DNA from: Halogranum gelatinilyticum
GTDB taxonomy: Archaea; Halobacteriota; Halobacteria; Halobacteriales; Haloferacaceae
Reading direction: 5' to 3'
DNA: 64,000 bases
NCBI RefSeq assembly: GCF_900103715.1
Contig: NZ_FNHL01000007.1
Span: 1 to 64,000 of the forward strand
Each line of letters starts with the position of its first letter. The stretch's first letter is position 1. Below, piece by piece: positions 1 through 7,971 of this stretch. The notes beneath the pieces were generated by a model. The model was not told the origin of the DNA and made no database searches. It worked only from the letters and a program-made list of their open reading frames with translations. The position numbers were made by a program, and so were the translations under genes.

Positions 1-236
1 AACGAACGTATAGTACGAGAGGAACTACGTTTGGGTGCCACTGGTGTACCGGTTGTCTGACAAGGCAAATGCCGGGAAGCTACGCACCACGGGGTAAGAG
101 CTGAACGCATCTAAGCTCGAAACCCACATGAAAAAGAAGTACCACCGAGGACACTCGTAGAAGACGAGTTAGATAGACTCGGGGTGTACGCGCCGAGGCA
201 ACGAGGCGTTCAGCCCGCGAGCACTAACAGTCCAAG
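1..236 (+). rRNA. rrl: 23S ribosomal RNA, 3' end (partial)
   Basis: The window opens inside 23S rRNA. The sarcin-ricin loop core AGTACGAGAGGAAC is at 12-25, followed by domain VI sequence with the archaeal run GGCGTTCAGCCCGCGAGC near 205-222. The 5' part lies outside the window. The 3' end is estimated near 236 from the resemblance of the CACTAAC...CCAAGCCAC tail to haloarchaeal 23S ends; the exact base is uncertain by several nucleotides. The 5S gene follows on the same strand, as in a haloarchaeal rRNA operon. Confidence 0.95.
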
Positions 237-329
237 CCACATTCATACCGCATGGGAACCCGTGTCCGTAAACGGGTCCAGGTGCTAACTGGAATGCACG
301 AACACATTGGTTGTCAAGACGAATCCAAT

Positions 330-371
330 CCGATCCTGGTGTTAACTACGGTTCGATTCCGTAGATCGGCA
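330..371 (+). other. tRNA-like element in the 23S-5S spacer (5S maturation signal)
   Basis: A 5-7-5 T-arm (TACGG / loop TTCGATT / CCGTA, 347-363) is followed at once by an acceptor-like strand GATCGGC and A. The 6-base CCGATC at 330-335 pairs with GATCGG at 364-369, so the T-arm sits on a short acceptor-like helix. It ends exactly where 5S begins. No D-arm or anticodon arm is present, so it is not a tRNA gene. In Haloferax volcanii a tRNA-like structure just upstream of 5S is known to be cut by tRNase Z to make the mature 5S 5' end; this element matches that arrangement. Confidence 0.8.
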
Positions 372-493
372 TTCGGACGGCCATAGCGGTGAGGTTCCAC
401 CCGTACCCATCCCGAACACGGAAGTTAAGCTCACCAGCGTACGAGCAAGTACTGGAGTGCGAGAGCCTCTGGGAACACCCGTTCGCCGTCCAC
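372..493 (+). rRNA. rrf: 5S ribosomal RNA
   Basis: About 122 nt with the conserved archaeal 5S core: CCATAGCGGTGAGGTT near the 5' end, CCCGTACCCATCCCGAACAC in the middle, and GTACTGGAGTGCGAGAGCC then CTCTGGGAA towards the 3' end. The termini pair (GGACGG at 375-380 with CCGTCC at 487-492), which sets both ends to within one or two bases. It follows 23S in the same transcript. No tRNA gene is seen between 5S and the terminator. Confidence 0.95.
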
Positions 494-506
494 CATTCAT
501 ACTTTA

Positions 507-537
507 GCCTCCGACGCATTGCGTCGGGGGCTTTTTT
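507..537 (+). terminator. rRNA operon terminator
   Basis: An 11-bp GC-rich stem (GCCTCCGACGC 507-517 with GCGTCGGGGGC 521-531, one G-U pair), loop ATT, followed directly by six T residues at 532-537. It lies about 14 bases after the 5S 3' end and ends the rRNA operon. Confidence 0.85.
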
Positions 538-736
538 CATTTATAGAGAGAGCGGCAGCACTATCGAGAGCGGCAGTACGAGCGCGAGACAGTTCCTTAG
601 CGACGGCATCGCGCCAGCGACGGCACCGCGACCGCAACACCGACAGCGACGGCACCGCGACAGCGACAGCCCTGCCGACAGCACAGAGGCGGCCCCCCCA
701 TCGCGCCTGCGGCGCGAAGGGGCCCGCCGGTTTCAG

Positions 737-1153
737 TCAGAACGAGAGGTGAGACGACGAGCTCGGCATATCGTCATCGTCGTCGATGCCGCCCTCGTGG
801 AGGAAGGTGTAGTCGTCGTCGGTGAGATAGACCGTTCCGTCGTCGACGGCGACGTCCACTTCGACGAGTGTCGAGTCCGCGGCTTTGCCGTTGTCACAGT
901 AGCCCGAGCAGCCGTCGAACATCGAGCCGTGTTTCGGGCAGATGATCTCGCCGTCGCGAATCGCCGCGCCGGTCCCGCGGTCGAGTCGTTGGTCGGTTTC
1001 GTGTTGGCAGAAGTTGAGCCACGCGGCGACACAGTCGGCCGTGTGGACGACGAGCGCCTCCTCCTCGGAGCCGTCGCGTTCGCGGACGGTGAAGAGAAAC
1101 GACTCGCCTTCGGCGAGCGTCGCCACCGTCGTGAGTTTCGTCGCGTTTTGCAT
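737..1153 (-). CDS. Rieske [2Fe-2S] domain protein
   Basis: A 138-residue soluble protein with the Rieske cluster motif: CxH (in NFCQHE) and, after about 17 residues, CxxH (CPKHG) followed by SMFDGCSGYC. The length fits a stand-alone Rieske ferredoxin, a small electron-transfer protein, rather than a dioxygenase subunit. The tail is acidic and ends in a serine-rich stretch. The ATG at 1153 is chosen because the frame upstream is Arg-rich and lacks haloarchaeal character. It is transcribed towards the rRNA operon and is the only gene on this strand here; its redox partner cannot be told from context. Confidence 0.85.
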   Translation of the reverse strand: MQNATKLTTVATLAEGESFLFTVRERDGSEEEALVVHTADCVAAWLNFCQHETDQRLDRGTGAAIRDGEIICPKHGSMFDGCSGYCDNGKAADSTLVEVDVAVDDGTVYLTDDDYTFLHEGGIDDDDDMPSSSSHLSF

Positions 1154-1610
1154 CGGTGTTCGGCGTGTCGACGCGGCCAGCGCACAAAAAGTTCGGTATC
1201 GGGTACAGAAACGCCGCAACGCCGCCCAGAGCCGCCGTCTGCGACCGTGGACGAACGGTGAGTCGGGGCCGTAGTCGCTCCGCGACCGACCTGGGGAGCG
1301 GGTGGTGCGTACCGACTCTGCTTGGGGGGCGAAACCGGCTGTTTCCCTACAGTTTTCCATTTCCTGTCCGGGCCGTCGAACCGTTCGGTTGGATGCCCGT
1401 CGGGCCGTCCGCAGTCGCTACACATTCTACAATGTTTGAACTTCTCACAATGGGGAAACAGCTAAGTTCGCCGCCTCGGAGTCGTCAGATACGAATGACA
1501 CAGTTCACGGCACTCGGTGGGCACGGTGTCTGGGCCGGGTGGGAGACTCGGCCGTCGGTCTCGCACGCGCGCACGCGACGTCACACACAGTCCGTGGGGG
1601 GTGTCCGTTG
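1154..1610. other. Intergenic region between divergent Rieske and ParA genes
   Basis: 457 bases with no convincing gene. It separates two divergent genes and must hold both promoters. The stretch around 1424-1470 is more AT-rich than its surroundings and includes CATTCTACAATG, a weak dyad. No parS-like repeat cluster, origin repeat or RNA gene is seen. Confidence 0.6.
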
Positions 1611-2429
1611 ATGGGTCGGGCGGTAAGCGTCTCGCTCCAGAAGGGTGGCGTCGGCAAGACGACGGTGGCCATCAACCTCGCGGACGCGTTGGCCGCGCGG
1701 GACCACGACGTGCTCCTCGTCGACCTCGACCAACAGGGGAACGCGACCGAGGGTGTTGGTCTCAAGGAGCACTACAAGTCGGACTCGCCACACGTCGGCG
1801 ACCTCCTGACCGACAGCGACCCGGTGGACGCCGAGACAGTCATCCACGAGCGTGAGGCCTTCGACGTCCTCCCCGCACACGTCAACCTCGACGAGGTGGA
1901 GGACAAGATCCGCAACTCAACGTTCGGGATGTTGTGGGTGCGTCGCCGAATCGTCGAGCCGTTGCTCGACGAGGTGTACGACTACATCGTCATCGACTCG
2001 CCGCCGAGTCTGGGACCGCTCTCGGACGCCTCGCTCATCGGTGCGCGGCACGTCATCGTCCCGCTCCTGATGAGCGAGCCGAGCGTGAGCGGCTTCGAGC
2101 GGATGTGGGAACAGCAGATTCGGCCCATCCGCGAGGAGGTGGGCATCGACCTGCTGGCCATCGTCCCCAACGACCTCAGCGGCAACAACGAGGAGAAGCG
2201 CATCATCGCCGACCTCGAGGACTCGCCGTTCGCCGAGTTCCTCCCGGCGTTCGCCCGGAGCGCGGAGTTCGAGAGCTCGCCCGGTCCCGGTATCCGTCAC
2301 CGCATCGCCTTCAGCCGTGCGTGGCGTGAGGGGCAGACGTTGCGGGAGTACGACCCGGACAACGATATGCTCGCGCGGTTCGACGCCCTCGCCCGTGTCG
2401 TCGAGGAGGGAGGTGTCGCCGATGCCTGA
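1611..2429 (+). CDS. ParA/Soj family partitioning ATPase
   Basis: 272 residues. The deviant Walker A motif KGGVGKTT is at residues 11-18, followed by the DLDQQGNAT Walker A' segment and IVIDSPPSL, the Walker B region of ParA/MinD ATPases. These proteins dimerise on ATP, bind DNA or membrane and position cargo. The frame runs further upstream, but the ATG at 1611 precedes the canonical beta strand SVSLQKGG. The 3' end overlaps the next gene by 8 bases, implying translational coupling. The location ahead of rdfA and an SMC-like gene suggests a role in segregation or cell polarity; the cargo is unknown. Confidence 0.9.
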   Translation: MGRAVSVSLQKGGVGKTTVAINLADALAARDHDVLLVDLDQQGNATEGVGLKEHYKSDSPHVGDLLTDSDPVDAETVIHEREAFDVLPAHVNLDEVEDKIRNSTFGMLWVRRRIVEPLLDEVYDYIVIDSPPSLGPLSDASLIGARHVIVPLLMSEPSVSGFERMWEQQIRPIREEVGIDLLAIVPNDLSGNNEEKRIIADLEDSPFAEFLPAFARSAEFESSPGPGIRHRIAFSRAWREGQTLREYDPDNDMLARFDALARVVEEGGVADA

Positions 2430-2940
2430 CGAGAACCGCTTTGCCGGACTCGGTGACCAACTCGACAGTGAGGATGAAGACGACTCCGAGACCGTGAGCG
2501 ACGACGCGGCCGACGGTGTCGGCGAGGAGACTGGAAGTACCGAGACCGGTGACGGTGCTGGAAGCGACGGCGGAGCAGAGGGCGGAGCCGACGACGGAGA
2601 GGCAGCCGAGCCAGTGTCGGCGGCCCCGTCCGCTGCGGACCGAGGCGGTTCGCCTACCGGGAACCCCGAGGCGGGTTCCGAGCCGACGTCGTCCGCGGAT
2701 GGCCGGGCCGAGTCGGGACCGGCGTTCGCGTTCGACGACACGCGGGCGAAGAGCCTCTACGTCCGCCCGGAGACGGTCGAACTGCTCGAAGACGCGGAGT
2801 TCGAGGTCGAATCGATCCTCCGTCGCGACCACGGTATCCGCGACCTGACGGGGCGGGAGTTCCACGACGCGCTCGTCCGCGCCGTCGCGGCCGACCCCGA
2901 GGCGGTCGCCGAGCTGGTCGCCGACGCTCGCGACGAGTGA
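2422..2940 (+). CDS. Acidic ParA-associated protein, unknown family
   Basis: 172 residues. The N-terminal ~100 residues are low-complexity and very acidic (Asp/Glu/Gly/Ser/Ala-rich, probably disordered). The C-terminal ~70 residues look folded, from KSLYVRPETVELLED to the ELVADARDE end. The ATG lies inside the end of the ParA gene (8-base overlap). A disordered N-terminus with a small C-terminal domain directly after parA is the position of a ParB-like or adaptor partner, but no ParB nuclease or HTH motif is visible, so the partner role is inference from position. Confidence 0.8.
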   Translation: MPDENRFAGLGDQLDSEDEDDSETVSDDAADGVGEETGSTETGDGAGSDGGAEGGADDGEAAEPVSAAPSAADRGGSPTGNPEAGSEPTSSADGRAESGPAFAFDDTRAKSLYVRPETVELLEDAEFEVESILRRDHGIRDLTGREFHDALVRAVAADPEAVAELVADARDE

Positions 2941-3012
2941 AGGGTGGCGACTCGGTGACCGGTCGCTCGCCTCACCGAGGTATTTTAATGCCTCTCCGTC
3001 CAACGTTCGGCA

Positions 3013-3078
3013 ATGAGTGACACTACACAGTGGGTTCAACGGATTCACCGGCTTCGCCAGAGGTGGGCTAGCAGATGA
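3013..3078 (+). CDS. 21-residue ORF coupled to rdfA
   Basis: A short ORF (MSDTTQWVQRIHRLRQRW..., 21 residues) whose TGA overlaps the ATG of rdfA in an ATGA junction. The peptide is basic and amphipathic, with Trp, Arg and His, unlike the acidic local proteome. A TATA-like TATTTTAAT at 2981-2989 lies about 24-32 bases upstream of its ATG, which suits a leaderless transcript starting there. It may be a translational leader that couples to rdfA, a small real peptide, or chance; the overlap and promoter spacing favour the first two. Confidence 0.4.
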   Translation: MSDTTQWVQRIHRLRQRWASR

Positions 3079-3668
3079 ACAGTAAGGTCAGCCGCGTCAT
3101 CGACAGCTACGACCTGGACGGTCTCGGTGACGAGCTGGTCGTCCGCTGGGTCGACGAGGGTGAGAGTCTCCGGGCGTTGGCCGACGAGTTCAACCGGCGC
3201 GTCCTCATGGGAGCGATGCGGGACGCGGGGGAGAACCCCATCGAGGGCGAGGTCGAGAACACCTACCGGCTCCTGACGGGCGACGACATCTCCAGCGGTG
3301 TCCGCACGGAGGCGCGGCGGTCACTCGAACGCAACGGGGTCGACGTCGAGCAGCTCGAACGGGACTTCGTCTCCCACCAGGCGATCCACACGTATCTGAC
3401 GAAGCACCGCGGCGTCTCGAAGGAGACCGAACCGGAAGACAGCACCGAGACGTTGGAGAAGAACCAGCGGACAATCCAGCAGCTGAAGGGCCGGACGCGG
3501 GCGGTGACGACGAACATTATCGAGAATCTGCGGGACACCGGTCGCCTCGACGTCGACGACTTCGACGTCATCGTCGACGTGCGGGTCATCGAGACGGAAA
3601 CCGGCGAGACGTACGACGTCGCCGACCTCTTCGAGGAGCGTGCCGAGGTCGACGCGGCGGCGGAGTGA
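3075..3668 (+). CDS. rdfA: Rod-determining factor RdfA family protein
   Basis: 197 residues, matching my recollection of the haloarchaeal RdfA family in length, pattern (VIDSYDLDGLGDELVVRW near the start, YDVADLFEERAEV near the end) and position next to an SMC-related gene. In Haloferax volcanii RdfA is needed for rod-shaped cells. The protein is all-soluble and mostly helical in appearance, with a middle segment rich in charged residues. The ATG overlaps the TGA of the 21-codon ORF. About 83 bases separate it from the SMC-like gene on the same strand. The family call rests on memory of the family, not on a search. Confidence 0.75.
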   Translation: MNSKVSRVIDSYDLDGLGDELVVRWVDEGESLRALADEFNRRVLMGAMRDAGENPIEGEVENTYRLLTGDDISSGVRTEARRSLERNGVDVEQLERDFVSHQAIHTYLTKHRGVSKETEPEDSTETLEKNQRTIQQLKGRTRAVTTNIIENLRDTGRLDVDDFDVIVDVRVIETETGETYDVADLFEERAEVDAAAE

Positions 3669-3751
3669 CCGGCCGTCCGGGGTAACCTCTAGGCTTACGA
3701 AGAGTACGCCAACCCCGAAAGGTAAATACGGGCCGTGCATGGTGTCTACTA

Positions 3752-5695
3752 ATGAACTCCCAGCAGGCACCAGCGACCCGTGCCGACGTGTACGTCAGAA
3801 ACGTCGGCGGCATCGACGAAACGACCGTCAGTCTCGACCAGGGCGTCACCGTCCTGACCGGCCGGAACGCCACCAACCGAACCTCGTTCCTGCAGGCGGT
3901 TATGGCCGGACTCGGTAGCGACAACGTCTCGATCAAACGCGACGCCGACGAGGCAGAGGTCACGCTCACGCTCGGCGACGAGACGTACACGCGGACGCTC
4001 AGCCGACGCAACGGCACCATCGTCTCGGACGGCGAGCCGTTCCTCGACGACCCCGAACTGGGCGATCTCTTCGCGTTCCTCTTGGAGATGAACGAGGCGC
4101 GGCAGGCCGTCGCCCGTGGCGACGACCTCCACGAGCTCATCATGCGGCCGGTCGACACCGACGCCATCCAGGCGGAGATCAGCGAACTCCAGTCCGAGCG
4201 GCGTGACGTCGACGCCGAACTGGAAGAACTCGACAAGCTGAAGCGGAAACTCCCGAGTCTCGAAGAGCGGAAGACGAAGCTCCAGTCGCAGATCGACGAG
4301 CAGTCCGACGAGTTGGCCGAGAAGCGCGCCGAGTTGGAGGAACTCGACGCCGACGTCGAGACCTCCCGCGAGGAGCAATCGGAGTTAGACGAGAAGCTGG
4401 CCGAACTCCGCGAGACGGAGTCGGACCTCGAAGACGTGCGCTTCGACATCGAGACCGAGCGTGACAGCCTCGACGCACTCCGGTCGGACAAAGAGGAACT
4501 CGAGACGGAGCGTCGGGAGCTTCCGACCGCGCCCGACGACGAGCTTGCGGAACTCGACAAGCGGATCCAGCGGCTGCGTGGCCGTGCGGAGACCATCGAC
4601 TCGGTCGTCAGCGAACTGCAGTCGGTCGTCCAGTTCAACGAGGAGATGTTGGAGGAGGGCGAAAGCGAGTTCGCCGAGGCACTCCAGCCCGACTCGAACG
4701 GCTCCGTCACCGACCAGCTCGTCGGCGACGAGACGACGACCTGTTGGACCTGTGGGACCGAGGTCGAGACCGACCAGATCGAGGAGACGCTCGACCAGCT
4801 CCGTCAGCTGCGCTCCTCGAAGCTCTCGACGCGCACCGAACTGACGAGCGAGGTCGACGAGCTGCAAGCCGAGAAGCGGTCCATCGAGCAGACCCAACAG
4901 AAGAAAGAGCGGCTCGACCGTCGGCTCGACGACGTGGAGGCGGAGATCCGTCGGCGCGAGGAGAACGTCGAGGACCTCGAAGCCCGCGAGGAGGAACTCG
5001 TCGACGAACTCGGTGAGCTGGAGGACGAGGTCGACGACCTCGAATCCGAGGAGTACAGCGAGGTGCTCGACCGGCACAAGGAGGCCAACCAGCTGGAGTT
5101 CGAGGTCCAGCGGTTGAAGAAGGAGCGTCGGAGCGTCGAGGACGAGATCCGCTCCGTCGAGGACAAGCTCTCGCGTCGCGAGGAACTCGAAGCCCGCCGC
5201 GAGGAGATCAGCGAGGAACTCGAATCGCTGCGCACGCGCATCGACCGCATCGAACAGCAGACGGTCGACGAGTTCAACGAGCACATGGACGCCGTGCTCG
5301 CGGAGCTCTCCTACGAGAACATCGACCGCATCTGGATCGAGCGCACGCAGAAACAGGTCCGTGAGGGTCGCCGGAAGGTCACGAAGAGCCACTTCGACCT
5401 GCACATCATCCGCAGTACCGACGAGGGAACGACGTACGAGGACACCGTCGACCATCTCTCGGAGAGCGAACGGGAAGTGACCGGCCTCGTCTTCGCGCTC
5501 GCGGGCTATCTCGCCCACGACGTCTACGAGGTGTTGCCGTTCATCCTGCTCGACTCCCTGGAGGCTATCGACTCCGAGCGCATCGCCGCGCTCGTCGAGT
5601 ATCTCGACGACTACGCGGACTATCTCGTCGTCGCGCTGCTGCCCGAGGACGCCGCGGCCGTCGACGAGCGGCACGCTCGCGTCACGAGCATCTAA
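3752..5695 (+). CDS. Archaea-specific SMC-related protein (zinc-hook coiled coil)
   Basis: 647 residues with SMC/Rad50 architecture at about half normal size. The N-terminal ATPase half has a P-loop-like GRNATNRTS (residues ~38-46) in which the usual GK is replaced by NR. Two long coiled-coil arms (~130-310 and ~350-520) flank a CWTC zinc hook at residues 331-334. The C-terminal half has a LSESE signature-like motif and a Walker B-like PFILLDSLEAID. Archaeal Sph-type proteins of this kind occur next to rdfA and are linked to cell shape or chromosome organisation in Haloferax. The GK to NR change is, as I recall, typical of this family. No Mre11-like partner is adjacent. Confidence 0.85.
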   Translation: MNSQQAPATRADVYVRNVGGIDETTVSLDQGVTVLTGRNATNRTSFLQAVMAGLGSDNVSIKRDADEAEVTLTLGDETYTRTLSRRNGTIVSDGEPFLDDPELGDLFAFLLEMNEARQAVARGDDLHELIMRPVDTDAIQAEISELQSERRDVDAELEELDKLKRKLPSLEERKTKLQSQIDEQSDELAEKRAELEELDADVETSREEQSELDEKLAELRETESDLEDVRFDIETERDSLDALRSDKEELETERRELPTAPDDELAELDKRIQRLRGRAETIDSVVSELQSVVQFNEEMLEEGESEFAEALQPDSNGSVTDQLVGDETTTCWTCGTEVETDQIEETLDQLRQLRSSKLSTRTELTSEVDELQAEKRSIEQTQQKKERLDRRLDDVEAEIRRREENVEDLEAREEELVDELGELEDEVDDLESEEYSEVLDRHKEANQLEFEVQRLKKERRSVEDEIRSVEDKLSRREELEARREEISEELESLRTRIDRIEQQTVDEFNEHMDAVLAELSYENIDRIWIERTQKQVREGRRKVTKSHFDLHIIRSTDEGTTYEDTVDHLSESEREVTGLVFALAGYLAHDVYEVLPFILLDSLEAIDSERIAALVEYLDDYADYLVVALLPEDAAAVDERHARVTSI

Positions 5696-5917
5696 CCCGG
5701 TGACAGAACCGCCAGCAGCCGCCGACGCTGCTCACTGATAGCTCGGTTCTCACTGTTACGCGTGTAGTCGTGTAACGACCCTCGGCACGCCGACCCATAG
5801 AGCAAAGTATCCGACCGTGGTCTGTGTTGGCATGACGCCCGATGTCGAACCGGTCGCCGTTTCGTCCGTCGTCTCGCCCGTCGACTCCGAGAGCCACCGG
5901 CTCGCCCGGCTGGGACG

Positions 5918-7612
5918 ATGAAAGCAGCCGAGGCGGTCGTCGAGACGCTGGAGGCACTCGGCGTCGAGCGCGTCTTCGGCTATCCCGGCGGGCGCGTCAT
6001 CGAACTGTTCGACCACCTGCCGGACTCCGATATCGACCTCGTGCGCCCGCGCGACGAGCGGGAGGCGAGCGTCATGGCCGAGATGCACGGTCGCTTGACG
6101 GGCCAGCCGGGCGTCCTCTCCGGGCAGGGACCGTGGATCGGCAGTCTGGGCGTCATCGGACAGATGGAGGCGCGGCTCGCCTCGTCGCCGATGGTCGTCC
6201 TCACCGAAGCGAGCGAACGCGGCGACTACTCGACGCTCGCGCCGTACCAGCAGGCGCGCGGCGACTACGGCGGTCTCGATTTACCCAAAATTCTCGACGG
6301 CGTGACGAAGGAACACTGGTTTCCGCGGACGCCCACGGAGACCCTGCGGAGCGTCCAGCTCGCGTTCAAACACGCCGTCGCGGGGCGGCCGGGTCCGACC
6401 GCCGTCATCCTCGACGGGACCGGCGTGACCCAAGCGGTCCCCGAGGACCCGACCCCGCCGGTGTGGGACCCGGTCGAACAGACCCGGACGTGGCTCTCGC
6501 GGCCGACCGCCGAAGACGTCGCCGCCGCCGCGGAGGCACTCGCCGCCGCCGACAGGCCGGTCGTCGTCGCTGGCAACGGGGTCCACGCCGCGAAAGCGTA
6601 CGACGAACTCGCGACCGTCGCCGAGGCGTACGACGCCGTCGTCACGACCTCTTACCTGGGCAAATCCACGTTCCCCGAGACCGACGAGCGGGCGGCGGGC
6701 GTCATCGGTTCGTTCGGCCACGAGGGCGCGAATCAGGTCGTCAGCGAGGCCGATACGCTCCTCGTCGTCGGCTGTCGGATGAACCCGATGGACACCAACT
6801 GGCAGGCACCCAGCTTCATCCGGCCGGACGAGCAGACCATCGTCCACGCCGACATCGACACGCGGAACGCGGGCTGGGTCTACCCCGCGGACGTCGGTCT
6901 CATCGGCGACGCGAAGGAGTCGCTGCGGGACCTCGCCGAGGCTGGCGGCGGCGACAACGACTGGGCACTCGACCGCGCTCGCGAGGCTCGCGGGTCGTTC
7001 ACCGCGCCGGAGTGCGACTCGGACGCCGAGCCGATCCTTCCCCAGCGCGCGGTGAAGGAGATCGAAGCCGTCGTCGATAGGGAGACCATCGTCACGGCCG
7101 ACTCGGGTAACAACCGCTTTTGGCTCTTGAACTATCTCCAGACGCCAGCAGTCAGGACCTACTTCGGCAGCGGCGGCGTCGGCGGGATGGGTTGGGCAAC
7201 GCCCGCGGCGGTGTCGGCCGCGCTCGCGACGGACAAGGACGTGATCGGTGTCGCGGGCGACGGTGGCTTCGCCATGACGATGACGAGCGTCGAGACCGCC
7301 GTCGAGTACGGTGTCGCGCCGACGTTCGTCGTGCTCAACGACACGAGTCTGGGGATGGTCCGGCAGATGCAGGCTGAGAAGAACGACATCGCGGGCGTCG
7401 AGTTCCACGACACCGACTTCGTGAAAGTCGCCGAGGGCTTCGGTGCGGTTGGGCGGCGGGTGACGACGGCCGAGGGGTTAGCCGAGGCACTGCGCGAGGG
7501 GAAGGCGAGCGACCTGCCGACCGTCGTCGACGTGCGGATCGACCGCGAGCAGGACATGGCCGAGACCTTGCAGTCGTCGTTCTACGCGCAGGTGGGTGGG
7601 TTGCACGAGTGA
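5918..7612 (+). CDS. Thiamine-pyrophosphate enzyme, acetolactate synthase large-subunit-like
   Basis: 564 residues with the three-domain fold of the acetolactate synthase/pyruvate oxidase family. N-terminal PYR domain: GVERVFGYPGG and the catalytic Glu in RDEREA (about residue 47). Central domain: PVVVAGNGV. C-terminal PP domain: GDGGFAMT followed by NDTSLG, the ThDP-Mg binding GDG...N motif. No regulatory small subunit (ilvN) follows, so it may be a catabolic acetolactate synthase or another 2-oxoacid decarboxylase/carboligase. It stands alone, followed by a 359-base repeat-bearing gap. Confidence 0.85.
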   Translation: MKAAEAVVETLEALGVERVFGYPGGRVIELFDHLPDSDIDLVRPRDEREASVMAEMHGRLTGQPGVLSGQGPWIGSLGVIGQMEARLASSPMVVLTEASERGDYSTLAPYQQARGDYGGLDLPKILDGVTKEHWFPRTPTETLRSVQLAFKHAVAGRPGPTAVILDGTGVTQAVPEDPTPPVWDPVEQTRTWLSRPTAEDVAAAAEALAAADRPVVVAGNGVHAAKAYDELATVAEAYDAVVTTSYLGKSTFPETDERAAGVIGSFGHEGANQVVSEADTLLVVGCRMNPMDTNWQAPSFIRPDEQTIVHADIDTRNAGWVYPADVGLIGDAKESLRDLAEAGGGDNDWALDRAREARGSFTAPECDSDAEPILPQRAVKEIEAVVDRETIVTADSGNNRFWLLNYLQTPAVRTYFGSGGVGGMGWATPAAVSAALATDKDVIGVAGDGGFAMTMTSVETAVEYGVAPTFVVLNDTSLGMVRQMQAEKNDIAGVEFHDTDFVKVAEGFGAVGRRVTTAEGLAEALREGKASDLPTVVDVRIDREQDMAETLQSSFYAQVGGLHE

Positions 7613-7971
7613 GTGGTTTCTGAGTCTGGAAGCGAACTTTGACTCGATGTCTTTGCGACCCCGAAAGCCCACGCTCTCTCGACTCGCGCGCCTCGCTGTG
7701 CTCCTCGCCTCGTTTCACTCGGCTGCGGTGCTTGCATCGTCGTGCTTCGTCGAGAGCGCGTCCCCTTTCGGTCCCACCCGCCCGCAACAGCCACATCCTC
7801 CCCAGCCGACTCCTTCGCTCGTTGCACTCGCTCAGTCGTCCCTCGCGTGCGTGTTTCGCGGCCGACGCCGCGAAGCCACGCGCCTGGCCAGTGGTTCGGC
7901 GGGCCGAATTTGAATGATTGTTCCTGAGGGACTGAGAAACACTTTTCTCGCCGACGCGTCCTTCTCGGAGT
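7613..7971. repeat. Intergenic region with haloarchaeal intergenic repeat, copy A
   Basis: 359 bases without a credible gene. Read on the minus strand, it contains in order GGCGCGTGGCTTCGCGGC (with variation), CACGCGAGGGA and AGTCGGCTGGGGAGGATG, then a GAGTGAAACGAG-type stretch. The same blocks in the same order occur on the plus strand at about 9360-9490. The two copies are diverged and inverted relative to each other, flanking the epimerase and cupin genes. Either strand gives only Arg/Ser-rich junk translations. Confidence 0.65.

Noticed and set aside
347-371. Functional tRNA gene in the 23S-5S spacer
   Set aside because: Only T-arm and acceptor-like strand exist; no anticodon or D arm.
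1154-1610. Replication origin or parS near ParA
   Set aside because: No Orc1/Cdc6 gene, origin-recognition-box repeats or clustered inverted repeats seen in the gap.
4385-5674. Long open frame opposite the SMC-like gene
   Set aside because: Antisense shadow of a GC-rich coiled-coil gene; repetitive Leu/Val/Asp/Glu composition and no motif.
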